Origin: Tetradesmus obliquus
Taxonomy: Eukaryota; Chlorophyta; Chlorophyceae; Sphaeropleales; Scenedesmaceae
Reading direction: 5' to 3'
NCBI GenBank assembly: GCA_030272155.1
Contig: CP126199.1
Coordinates: 2,108,001 to 2,172,000, forward strand
DNA: 64,000 nucleotides
The notes under the pieces are model-generated. The model was not told the origin of the DNA and made no database searches. It saw only the letters and a program-made list of their open reading frames with translations. Made by a program: the position numbers and the translations under genes. Shown piece after piece: positions 49,037 to 61,200 of the stretch (positions are counted from its first letter, which is position 1; each line of letters begins with the position of its first letter).

Positions 49037-52000
49037 GGAAGAGGGCGGGCAAGAAGGCTTGCATGGCCAGGAGCAGCAGCAGCAGCAGCAACAGGTAGCA
49101 GCAGCAGCAGCCGGAGGCTGGCAGCTTGAGCCGTATGGCGTGACACCTGCGCTGCAGCAATGGATGGCAGAGCACCAGGTGGGGTGACCTGGCAGAGTTT
49201 GTGTTTCAAATATGTTCATGTGCCCTTGCTCCCAGTTCACATAATGGGCAGGATACTGCATGGCCTAACACAGCAGAGGCGTGGATGAGGCACCTTGCCT
49301 CGGCTCAAGATTATGTCTGCAGCCCCCGAATTTGAATAGGCAGCACTACAATGGCTCGCCAATGCGTCCTCACTCACTGCTGCTGCTGGTGCTGCCTGCC
49401 TCGTCCTGTGCTAACTTCACTCATTCATGTGCTGTGCGCCGCACCATCTGCAGCTGGGCATGCCGCTGCTGTGTGATGACGCGCGGCTGGGCCACAAGGG
49501 CATGCTGCACAGGCACGTGAGACAGCTGGACAAGCCCTCCAAGGTGCGGCTGGAATGTGTTTGTGGCCATTTGTTGAGTTGATAGGCCTCATGGTCGGTG
49601 CTAATTGCCAGCTGACACCGGCAGCAGAAGCACTGCAGCAGGCCCGGCTATGCAGCTGCCATACATGCCTCCATCACCATGCATTTCCCTCAATGCCTGC
49701 TTGCATCTGCCACGGCAGCCCTGCTGTTGATTCTCACTATGATACATGTCCAATCACAAGTTGTAGTTCCTGCAATGTTATCAATCTGGACCCCTTGATT
49801 CACCAGCAAAACAGACCCATGTGACCTTTAGTGTCTCTCTGCACTGCTGCGCCGCCTTCCCCTTGTTTACGTTGCAGGTGGAGGCGCTGGATGCGGCCAT
49901 TGCTGTGCCTCACGGCTACTCCTGCAGCACAGTGGAGGACCTGCTGGTGGCCTTCAGGTAAATCAGATACATAATATATATGAACAAGCTGATTGCTATG
50001 TTCAGTGTGTTGAGTTGGAACTTTTCTGCAACCTGCTGGCTAGCCTTCACCTGCAGAAGTCCATTCGCCTATCCGTTGTCACCAGTGCTGCCCTCGCTGT
50101 GTGCGCTATTGCTGCCGCCCCGCAGGCTGATAGGCTAGCTCGAGGCCGTGGTGAAGCCAATTCAAAGCAGGGAGGACCAGTGCACTGCACACTGCTTGTG
50201 ATCATCAGTACTTGCTGTGCTGTGTTGCAGGCTGATAGGGCGGCCTGAGGCAGTGGTGAAGCCGCTGTATGGCAAGGAGGGCCAGGGCGTGCTCTTCGTG
50301 AGCAGCCCAGAGGAGCTCAGGCTGTGAGTGGCTTGGTGGACTTGTTGGATACAGCAGCGCATCAACAGCAGCAACAAGACAGGACAGATGCGCTAGCACA
50401 GCGGCAAAGACGACAGCAGCAGCAGCAGCAGCAGCGCAGTAATGCAGTTCTAAACAGCAGCAGGCAGCTGCAGCAGTGCATAGCATGTAGCTCATGCTGC
50501 TGTTGTCAAGTCACGCACCCTGCCAATATATCGCTGCTGTCGCATCAGTGCCTACGTCACTAGTGGTGCATGGCAGTGGCTATGCAACTGCAGGGAATTT
50601 CCCGCGTGTGATGTTGTGCTTGAAGAGTCAGTGCTGATGGACAAGGGGGAGAACGGCATTGCTGCCGTCGCATTGCTGCATGCGCTGCCGCTGAAGCATG
50701 TATGCTGCTCCGTGCAATTGCGGGTACGACTACCCGCTAGTGACGTGGTGCTTAGAGAAGCACTGCTGATGGACAAGGGCAAGGACGGCATTGCTGCTTT
50801 TGCAATTGTGCTGATGCATCGCTGCTGCCTAAATGCAACTACAGGTATGACTTCCCGCTGGGTGACGTGGTGCTGGAAGAAGCCCTGCTGATGGACAAGG
50901 GGGAGGACGGCATTGCAGTCAGCGCCACTCACCTCACTTTGGGGCAACAGCTGGCTGGTGACTATGAAAAAGTGTGTGTTGGCACTGTGAAGTTCGGCAT
51001 GCGCTCAACACAGGTGAGTGTAAACATAGAGTCAAAGTTTGAAGTGATCATGTGCAGCTGCAGCAGTAGGAACGTGTATGTCGGCACCGTGAAGTTTGGC
51101 ATGCGCTCGAGACAGGTGGGTGCGAGGTTCAAGTCAAAGTTTGCAGTGCTGCTGCTGCTGTGCAGGTCCGTGGTGACTTCAGCGCCACCAACCAAGCCTG
51201 GACCTCCACCAATGCAACTGTAAGCCAACAAAAATCAACAGCTCCTTGCATGCTGCTGCTGCTGCTACTACTGCTGCAGGTCCCCAGCGACTTTAGTACC
51301 ACCATCCAAGCCTGGACCTCCAGCATCACCAGCCTGCTGGCGCCAACATGCCTCGGCTACCTGCACTACTGCAGCGTGCAGGGCCAGCTGCAACTGCAAG
51401 TCAACTCACAAACTTCATGCCCATTGCATGCTGCTGCACACACCACAGGTCCCTGGTGATTTCAGTGCCACCATCCAAGCCTGGACCTCCACCAATGCAA
51501 CTGTAAGCCAACAAAAACTAACAGCTCCTTGCATGCTGCTGCTGCTACTGCTGCTGCTGCAGGTCCCGGGTGACTTCTGCGCCACCATCCAAGCCTGGAC
51601 CTCCACCAAGGCAACAGTAAGCCAACAAAAAGTAACAGCTCCTTGCATGCTGCTGCTGCTGCTACTGCTGCTGCAGGTCCCAAGCGACTTCAGTGCCACC
51701 ATCCAAGCCTGGACCGCCCAGATAACCAGCCTGCTGGCTCCCTCAGGCCCCGGCTACTTCCACTACTGCAGCGTGCAGGGCCGGCCGCTGCTGCTGGGGC
51801 TGCGGCTGGGGCAGCTCAGCGCGGAGCACTTCGCAGCCATGTTCATGCAGCAGCACGCGCCAGGTGCGGAGCATCTGCAAACTTATGGTGCCATGTTAAT
51901 GCAACAGCGTTAGGTACGGGCAGCTCAGCCGGAGCTTTTTGCAGCCATGTTCATGCAGCAGCACGCGCCAGGTGCAGAGAATTATGCTGCGTTGTGACAA

Positions 52001-55000
52001 TCCTTAGGCAGCAGCATGCTCCAGGTATGGAGAACTCTGCGGCCATGTTCATGCAGCAGCACGCGCCAGGTGCGGAGCATCTCTGAACTACTGGTGCCAT
52101 GTTCATGCAACAGCGTTAGGTACGGGCCAGCTCAGCGCGGAGCACTTTGCAGCCATGTTCATGCAGCAGCACGCGCCAGGTGCAGAGAATTCTGCTGCTT
52201 TGTGACAATCCTTAGGCAGCAGCATGTGCTAGGTGTGGAGCACTTGGCGGCCATGTTCAGGCAGCAGCATGCGCCAGGTGTGGATACTGTCTTCTTAGGT
52301 TTATGCAGCAGCGTGCGCCAGACGAAAGCACTTTGCAGCCATGTTCATGCAGCAGCACGCGCCAGGTGCGGATACCGTCTTGTTGGGTTGCTGCAGCAGC
52401 GTGCGCCAGATGAAAGCACTTTGCAGCCATGTTCATGCAGCAGCATGCGCCAGGTGCGGAGCGTGTTGGAAGTTGTTGCGGCCATGTTCATGCGGCAGTA
52501 TGTTGCCATTCTGCGGCCATGGTTGTGTAGTAGCATGCACCAGGTGTGTTGGGGCATCTTGCTGCTGTGGTGCCATGTTCATGCAGCAGCAATGGCCAGG
52601 TGCATTGGAGCAATTTGCTGCCAAGTCGCTTTGTTCATCAGCAGCACGCGCTTGATGCATTGGAGCAATTTGCGTTGTGTTCATGCAGCAGCAGGCACCA
52701 GGTGCTGAGCACCGCGCTGTTTGTTTGTTGCTGTGCACGGCCTGAACCCTGTGTCCTGCCTAGGCGTGTCCCGGCTGTATATACTCATCAGGTGCTGACA
52801 CCGCTGCTGTCGCTGCTGTTGTTATTTGGCTGCTGGGCTGGCCCTTCCCCCTAGGCTGTGCATTCTACTGCTGGACCACAGCGCTGCACCACAGCCTTGA
52901 CGTGTGGACCTTCTGGTCCCGCATCCAAGACCACAGCGCGGCATTCGTGCCTGCAGCAGCAGCAGGAGATGGCAGCAGCAGTCCAGCAGGCGTGTTCCCG
53001 CTGCTGTTTCTGAAGGGCAGCATTGCGACGCTGATTGCTGTCGGCAGGGACCGGGAGCATGTGGCTCAGCTGAGGTGCGCAAGCAGCTGCCATGACCAGG
53101 CGGGCTGCTTGCTCACTTTCACACCACAGCTTGAATATCAGGCTGCCACGCCCTGTTGCTTCTACCTGTGATGGACCTTCGCATGCTGTGCTGCTTATGT
53201 GGCTATGTAGCTGCAGCTGCAGCTGCCTAAGGCAGCTCATGCTACGCTACCCTGCAGCGGCATGTTGCTGAATGCTTGCCCATACCACTATGAAGAGGCG
53301 AGTGTGATGTACGCAAACACTTATATCTACATGCATGTTGCAGGCAGCTGGCTGACGCGTGCCTGCGTGAGCCGCTGGCGGAGCAGCTACAACTATTCAT
53401 GCTGGCTGTGCAACTGGTCATGCTGCGCTGTACTGCAGCTCAGTGCTGCGGCATGCATCTGGCACCATCATACATTTAGACTGCCTAAGCGTATTGAATA
53501 CAGAAGAAAACTAACCAACCAAATCACATTATGTTGCAGGCAGCTGGCTGACGCGTGCCTGCGTGAGCCGCTGGCGGAGCAGCCTGCACTGGAGCTGGTG
53601 AGCTGGAGGGAGGACGTGCGGCGCATCTGGGCCAGCGGCCCGCGCCCTGAGTACAGGTGTGACATTGTTACGCTCTTGTTATTAACAACAAGTCGATAAC
53701 AGTAGAAGCACGGGCAGCTGCAGCTCAGGTGGCACAGGCGCTACGTTGCTGGAAAGGAGGCGAATCACGCAAGGGCGGCAGTGTTCTGCGGGTCACATGT
53801 GCTGAAGCTGTTGTGGGTTGTTTGCCTGCAGGCGCCAGACGCAGCGCTACAACCTGAGCAACCGCTGCATCCCGCTGGTGCGAAAGGGCCTTGACGTCAT
53901 CATACTGCCGGGTAAGCAGCGTCTTTGGAAGAATGGCACGCTGCTGGTGCGGCGCCGCTGCAACCTTATCCGCACAGATATCTGAGGTGCAGGTCAGGTA
54001 TCGTGCACGTCACCGACTACACAACGTGCATTAGTTATCTCTGCGCTAACTCTGCTGTGCAGCTGTTTGTTCGTTGTCGTTTTCAGGCGACTATGCAACT
54101 GGATACATGTGGCTGTATATGCTGTGCCACACCTGCAGGTGGCCACGAGGGCACGCGTGAGTTTGCCTCCTTCTGCAGAGATGTGCTGGAGCTGGGCGAG
54201 GAGCAGGTGGGCAGCAGGCAATGAGGGCCAGGCAGTGCAAAGTGGGGCAGGACAGACGCAAAAAGGCATAACATGACAGAGCGTGGCTGATTGTGCGGTT
54301 TAGCAGTGGGAAGGCAGCCATTGCAGCTGCCATCATGGATGTGAAGGGCCTGATTATCAACACTGCAAGCATGCATCACACAAAGCAGCGCAGAGAGTGA
54401 CTGTACTGGGCATTATATGTCTCTGTAGTTGAACCAACCGGAGCACATGTATCCTGTTACACATCCATTTGCTGCTGCTGCTGTTGCTCTTACCCTCAGA
54501 TCATCTTCACCTCGGGCCGCCACTACAACCTTGATGATGACGTGGATGAGGCCGTGCTGAGCAGGCTCAAGGCGCTGCTGGTCTGCCACCCGGGGGAAAA
54601 GGTGCGACTAAAAAAAGGAAACCGAATAGGATGAAGTCACCTGCGGTTGCTTACAGTGACACTACAACGTGAAGTGCCGGTTGGTGACTGCACTTCACAC
54701 TGGGTGCCATATGCAGTGACGCCCCAAATCAGGCAACACACCGAACTTTCTGTGCTGTGTTGTGTCATTGCCTGCCACAGAATCAAACTGTTGCCGTACG
54801 CGGTGACGCCTAATGTCCAGCAACACATTGCACCAACTGTGTTGTGCTGCTGTGTCACTGGGGTGGTGTATCACTAAATTGGTGTGTCACTTCCCGCTGC
54901 AGTTCACGCTGGTGGCGTATGCGGTGACACCCAACTTCCAGCGCTGGGCCGCGCAGCTGTCGGAGTTTGGCGTGTCGGTGTTTGGGGAGAGCCTGGAGTG

Positions 55001-56525
55001 GATCCAGCAGTACGGGCACAAGGTGAGCTTCAGAAGTACTGTTTGAAGCTGGCTGTGATGAGTGTGTGCTGTCAGCATCTGCATTACCAGGCTTTGTCGT
55101 GTGAGGCGGCTCTACCGAGAAGTGTTGTAATGTGTGCAGGGCCGTGAGCTGTGCTAGCTATCTTCTGCATGCATGCAATGCTCAAGGAGCTTGTGCGCAA
55201 TGAAGGCCTGCGGAGCTGTTGACTGAAGTTGTCCAACAGCAGCTCCTACACATTTTTTGAATGTTTGAATTTCTAGCTGCATACGTAACACATCACAGTG
55301 ACATGTTAACATGTGTTACAAATGTCTGCAGGGCATCCTGCACAGGCACATCGCAGCACCCGACAAGCCGTCAGTCATAGAAGGCATCAGCAGCAAGATC
55401 CCCGTGGCGCGCGGCTACTACTGCGAAACAACGCAGCAGCTGCTGGACGCATACAGGGCACTGGGCGTCAAAGATGCAGTGCTAAAGCCAGTGTTTGGGG
55501 CAGCAGGTGCGTGTGGGGCGGCTTGCTGGAACGATGTCTAGTTTTGCTTGCCAAGTTTGCACAGGCCGGGAAGGACGCCCCTTTTTCTGCAGTGTAGGAA
55601 CCTGCAGTGACACAGACGTGGTGCATAGCTCCCCAATTGACAACAGCCCAGCTCCTGGTTGACTCAAGAATTTTTGGAACCAAAGCTGCACAGACCCCGC
55701 ATGCCACAAGCTTACGTAAGCTGCTGCTGCTGCTGCTGCTGCCGTGCAGGCGAGGGCATCTTGTTTGTGCATGATGAACAGGAGCTGGCGCTGTACGACT
55801 GGCCCATGGTGAGGCGCGGCGGCAGCAGGGGCGGCAGCAGCAGCAGCAGCAGCAGGAGCAGCGGCGGCAGCAGCAACAGCAGCAGCAGCAGCGGCTGCGG
55901 GGCCAGCAGGAGCAGCGGCGGCAGCAGCAGCAGGGGCGGTGGCAGGGGTGGCAGCAGCAGTAGCGGCGGCGGCGGCAACTTCTTTCGAGCATGCTTCATC
56001 AAGTGTTCCTGTGAACAGCGTAGTGTACAACCTTTATGTGCTGTGCTGTGCTTCCTGGCGCAGGGTGGCGTGTGCCTGGAGGAGTTTCTGGCGCTGGACC
56101 GTGCCCCCGATGGCATCGTGCTGAGCCCTGCGCTGCACTACATGGAGGGGCAGCTGCTGGGGCAGGGCCTTGTTGACCAGATCATGTGAGGCGCTGCATT
56201 GTGCGTGCTGCTGCTGCTGCTGCTGCTCTAGCTGATCGTCAGTTTTGTTGTGGGGACAGTCATGTGAGGCGGGTGGGGCTGGGCTGGGTGTACATATCGT
56301 GCGAGTCTGCCTCCTGTTGAAGTGCTGCCTTTGCTGTGATACATACAGTGTTAGTGTCTGTTCTCAAAGATGAGGCGGGTGATACGCAGTGTTGTGCTGC
56401 ACCAATGCACAGCTGCCACTGCTGCTGCTGCTGCTGCCGCAGGGTGGCCACGGGCTACAGTGGGTGGCGGCCAAGTGTCGCCAGCAAAGCCTTCGCCACC
56501 ACAGGCATCAAGCCATCAATCACCA

Positions 56526-56565
<40 letters not shown>

Positions 56566-58261
56566 TCCCCCGCAGGGTTGAAACCGGCTACTGCAGGAGG
56601 CGGCCCAGCGTGGCCAGCAAGGCTTCACCACCACAGCTGTCAAAATCACCAACTAACATCCTGCTGCTGCTGCTGCTGCTTTTGCTGCTTCCCCTGCAGG
56701 GTGGGCACTGGCTACAGCGGTTGGCGGCCAAGTGTCGCCAGCAAGGCCTTCGCCACCACAGCTGTGAAAGTGACAAATGACATCTTGCGCGCCATCCAGC
56801 CGCGGGGGCCCGGCGGCTTTGACTTCTTATCAGGTGCGGCTGTGGCAACAAAATGACAAGCAACATCTGCATTGTGTGACTGCTGAAACGGCGTGTGAGC
56901 GCTGGCCAGCGAGACATCACTGGGGGTTCCACGAGCATTGGTTGAAATGCTAGGCAGAGGCCAGCGCTGCGTTGTACCTGCAGGTGTAATGCTGCGCTGT
57001 GTTTACAGCACGTTTGAGCATAACTGAGAGCCGGCTGATTGTGCCGAGTGACTGCTAACAGTGTGCTGCGCCCTGCTGCCTCTGCCCTGCAGTGGGCGGC
57101 AAGCCTGTGCTGACTGACGTGAACACCGGCCGCTTCAACGGCGCCCACAGCCCCAAGCTCTTCGTGGAGCTCTACGCGCCACGGGTGGGTCGATCAGCAG
57201 TTTACATTTTCGATTTGCACACGTTTTTAGTCAGCCGCGCATACATCAGTTGTAAACAGCCCGGAGCTCTTCGTGGAGCTCTACGCGCCTCGGGTGGGTG
57301 GTGGAACGACAGCAAGATGTGCTAGGCTGTGCCTCAGGTTTTGCATGCTGCATGATCAGAAAGGGTGCCCGATTCTTTGGCCATGCGCTGCCAACGCAGC
57401 ACATATGCACGGCACAGCATCTGCCTGTGCTGCGCTGCAGCGGCTCCCCTGGTCTTTGGTCGCCAAGAAAGCCAGCTGCAGCTGCTCGCTTCGGTTGTAA
57501 CTTGACTACTGACCTGCTGATGGCTGTGCTTTTTTGTTTGCCGCTGGCTGTGCTGCAGCAAGCGTTCTACGTGTGGAAGCAGAAGCCGGGCGAGCGCATC
57601 ACCGTGTGGCAGTTCTGGCAGCGCCTGCAGGAGGCGGGGCTGGCCTTCTGGCCGGGCAGGGACACACGGGGTGAGCTGTCGGCTGCATTGTTATGTTGCT
57701 GCTGCTGCTGCATTGATGCCTGTCTGACCGGTGGGGTTACTGCTCTGCTTACAGTTAGCAACAATATGTTTGAAGAAAATGACCCCAGCACAAACTCGCG
57801 TTCTTGCTACTCCAAGTAATGTACGCTGCATGCTGTGCGCTCAAGCTGACTTTGACGTTGCTCGCTCTGTCCCATGGTTGGTCGTTCTGCGGCTGTACAC
57901 CATGTTTGACGCCCTAGCCGCACACTGCACCGCGCCACAGGCGTGGTCCCCATAACCTTCCTGCCGGTGCTCTTGCATGTTGTGTGACCCCAGTTTCAGG
58001 ACAATTCGCCTGCTCTCCCGGTATCGCTGCTGCCTCCTCTTGCCGCAGGTGTGTTCCCCATGATCTTCCTGCCGGGCCTGTCGAGTCAGGTTTGAGCTTG
58101 ACGTCAACACATGACACTTGCCTCACTGCTGTGCTGCCACAGGCGTGTTCCCCATGATCTTCCTGCCGGGTCTGTCAGGGCAGTTCATTGCCATCGCCGA
58201 CAGTGAGGCTGAGGCACAGTCGCTGCGGCCCCTGGTGGAGGCATGCCTCACGGTGAGTGGG

Positions 58262-58294
<33 letters not shown>

Positions 58295-61200
58295 GGCTGC
58301 AGTACTGCATTGCATTGTGTGCAGCCTGGGTGTATAGTCTCAGGCCTGCAGCTGGACCAAAGTGCAGCATTGTTGTTGTCCCATGCAGCAGCATCTGTGT
58401 GAAGGCCTGTCGCCAGACAGATTGTTTCATATACGCCAGCACTGCTGCCACACTGCTACCGTGCTGCTGCCAAATTGCCAATCCCAACAGGTGCCCAGCC
58501 GTGCGCGCCCGCTGGCCGCCAAGTACTCGCTGTTTAAGCGCGCCGACATGCTGCGCAAGGCGCTGTGGCGGCGCGTGTGGTGCCTCAGCCCGCTCAGCAG
58601 CAGGTTCGTCAGCAGCTTCAACGGTGAGTGTACGACAGCGGCACCTGCATTGATGCTGGCATTTGTGAGTATCTAAAACATGCACATCCAATGATTACTT
58701 CTGTTGCTGCGCTTCTGCACGCAACTGTTTTGTTGTGTGACTATGCTGTGACGTAAAGTTGTTCAGACAACCTTCCGACACCCTGACATGGACGGCAGCC
58801 AAATGCAAGTGGCAGGTTGCCTGAAGTGCCCTGTTGACGCCTCCGCTGCTGTGCTGCTGCTGTGCTGCGCCGGTGCTGCAGTGAACCAGCTCACGCCGCT
58901 GCATGCCGCGGCGTTGCTGCGGCCGGGTGTTGACGCCATCGTGCTGCCCAGCCGGCCAGATGTGCGTGAGTTCTACGGCTTTGTGAAAGCCACCACTGGC
59001 CTACAGGAGGGCCAGGTAGGAAAGTGTTATGATTGCTTGTGTGGTTTTGTGGTTGTGGGTGTGGGTCATATGGTATAGTGAAGGCACGGCAGGCGTACAG
59101 GAGGGGCAGGTGGGTGCCAAGTGGAGCTGTGACTGTGGGTGCATGCGCGCTTGTTCCGAAGACATGGCTGTTGGTTTCTCTACTGAAAGACAATAAATGC
59201 CATGCCAAGAACTGTCCTTCAGAGCTGTCTGGTACCGACAAGGGGCATCTGCACTGTTTGAGCCTTGCACAAACTGACCTGACTGGTGAGGAATTGCTGC
59301 CACCGCCCCTGCCCTGGCACATGCTGCAGGTGGTGTGGACCAGTGGAGCAACCAACTGCCTGCACACAGACATGGATGCTGATGTAGTCGACCGCCTGAG
59401 GGCGCTCATCCGCGCGCAGCACTCGACCTGCTCAGAGAATGCGGCAGCTGCAGCGGCAGCTGTGTCTGCAGCGCGAGTGGCAGACGGAGATGGTGCACAG
59501 CAGAACAAGCGGGAGGCGGGCGCCCCTGCAGTAAACGGTGCAAGTGATAAGAACAAGAACAACAGCAGCAGCAGCAGCAGTCAAGAAAAGCAAGCAGCTG
59601 CAGCAGCAGCAGCAGCAGCAGCAGGTTCAGATAGCACAGCAATCCCTTGCAGCAGGAGCACTAGCTGGCTGTCACCATCAGTGCATGTGGCAGCAACTGA
59701 GGTGGCAGCAGCAGCAGCAGCAGCAGGTTCATCAAGCAGCAACAGCAGCGAGAAGGGAAGCAGCAAGGGCAGCAGCAGCAGTGGCTGGACCATCATCCCT
59801 GACACGCCGTCCAGCTCCTTTCTAAAATGGGCTGGGCCTTTGGTGGAGGAGGGAGTGAGGCTGTTTGCCGACCTGCCTGCCTGGATGTCCCAGTGAGTGG
59901 CGCAGTGCCTTTCCAGGTCCAGCAGACAGCATAGCGCTGTAAGCTGCATGTGCACTTGCGCACAATGTGCCTTTGTTGTTTGAAGTGGTTCAACTATGTT
60001 TCCAGTATGCCTCGCAGCCCCTTGCAGCTGAGCACCAAGTCCAATCTTAGAGGTGCACTGAGTCCATTTTGAAAGTGCACTGAGTCCAGTGCAACAGTAC
60101 ATTGAATCCAGTGTAAAAGAGCACTGATATCAATGTACATGTGCACCTACACCGCTCATCGCCCCCTCCCCTGCAGGTATGGCCACAAGGGCATCATGCA
60201 CCAGCACATAAGGCGCGTGGCAGCAGCAGTACCAGAACCAGCAGCAGCAGAACCACCAGCAGCAGCAGCTGACGGCAGCCTGACACCAGCCGCCAGCGTG
60301 ACAGCCGAATGTCAGGATGCTTCTGCTGCTGCTGCAGCTGGCTCGTCTCCTCTGAGCAGCAGGCGCAACTCCTTCCAGTATGTCCCAGCAGCTGCAGGCT
60401 CAGATGCTGCTGACCTGCAGGGCAGCACTGCAGCAGCAGCAGCAGGTGCTGCTGCTGCTGCTCCTGCTGCAGGCGCTGCTGACGCTGCGGCGGCTGCAGC
60501 TGCTGCTGGCAGCCAAGGCAGCAATCGGCTGCAGCTGGATAGCATGCTAGATGACTTCAAGGACCTGGTGTATGTGCCGCGTGGATACATCTGCAGCACC
60601 ACACAGGTCGGTACTGCGGCTGTGTTATGTATAGACTATGCTAAGGGCTGGCTTGGGAATGTTCCTGCTCAGCAGCCAGATGCAGCTGTTGTGGACTGCA
60701 GCTCAGCAGGTCCATTGCACCTGTGTCTCCTAGCTCTGCTGCACATTCATCATGGCTTTGCCGCCTGGCTTCTGGCTGCTGTTGCTGCTTGCAGGACCTG
60801 CAGCAGGCGTATGAGCTGCTGGGCTGCAGCCGGCATGTTACAGAAACATGCATGCTGTTGTGCAAATGTATCTGCTGGTTTGTCTATACGTCGTTGGCTT
60901 CTTGGCTCCTGCTGTTTGCAGGACCTGCAGCAGGCGTATGAGCTGCTGGGCTTGTGCCTGAGGCAGGTTTTGAGTCCTGAGAAGTATTGTGTTGCATTGT
61001 ATATTGATATTTTTATATGCAGGACCTGCAACAGGCATATGAGCTGCTGGCTGCAGTGAGTGTGGCTTACGCTTCACCTCATGCTGGCGGTTGTCTTGGT
61101 TGCTGTTGCTACTTGCAGGACCTGCAGCAGGCGTATGAGCTGCTGGGCTGCAGCTGTGTGACGCTGAAGCCCACCAGGGGAGGTGCCTCGCCTGGGGAGG

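Larger units (their letters stand above)
47901..53656 (+). other. ATP-grasp-like module 1 (degenerate metal site)
   Basis: Main exons: 47901-47978, 48458-48589, 48912-49178, 49454-49543, 49878-49957, about 50231-50323, about 50846-51013, 51677-51863, 52855-53074, 53540-53656. Key segments: VKEVAGYALSLLQPGLDAAV, LCDDARLGHKGMLHRHVRQL, VPHGYSCSTVEDLLVAF, AVVKPLYGKEGQGVLFVSS, YDFPLGDVVLEEALLMDKGE, VQGRPLLLGLRLGQLSAEHF, SLDVWTFWSRIQDHSAAF, GVFPLLFLKGSIATLIAVG. The position of the Asp-Val-Asn metal motif of module 2 reads GLRLG, so ATP hydrolysis is doubtful. Confidence 0.75.
53832..58252 (+). other. ATP-grasp-like module 2 (intact metal-binding signature)
   Basis: Main exons: 53832-53912, about 54139-54207, 54500-54600, 54901-55021, 55332-55506, 55749-55809, 56064-56187, 56700-56832, 57093-57183, 57560-57670, 58142-58252. 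Key segments: CIPLVRKGLDVIILPGGHEG, FASFCRDVLELGEEQIIFTS, LVAYAVTPNFQRW, YGHKGILHRHIAAPDKPS, AVLKPVFGAAGEGILFVHDE, CLEEFLALDRAPDGIVLSPA, GPGGFDFLSVGGKPVLTDVN then TGRFNGAHSPKLFVELYAP, VWKQKPGERITVWQFWQRLQ, GVFPMIFLPGLSGQFIAIAD. The DFL and DVNTGR-NGAH elements are what an active ATP-grasp needs for Mg-ATP. Confidence 0.78.

Noticed and set aside
51820..52710. CRISPR-like array of short repeats with variable spacers
   Set aside because: Repeats encode the tail of the preceding exon, are imperfect and uneven in spacing, and the DNA is eukaryotic and intron-rich. They are exon-edge copies.
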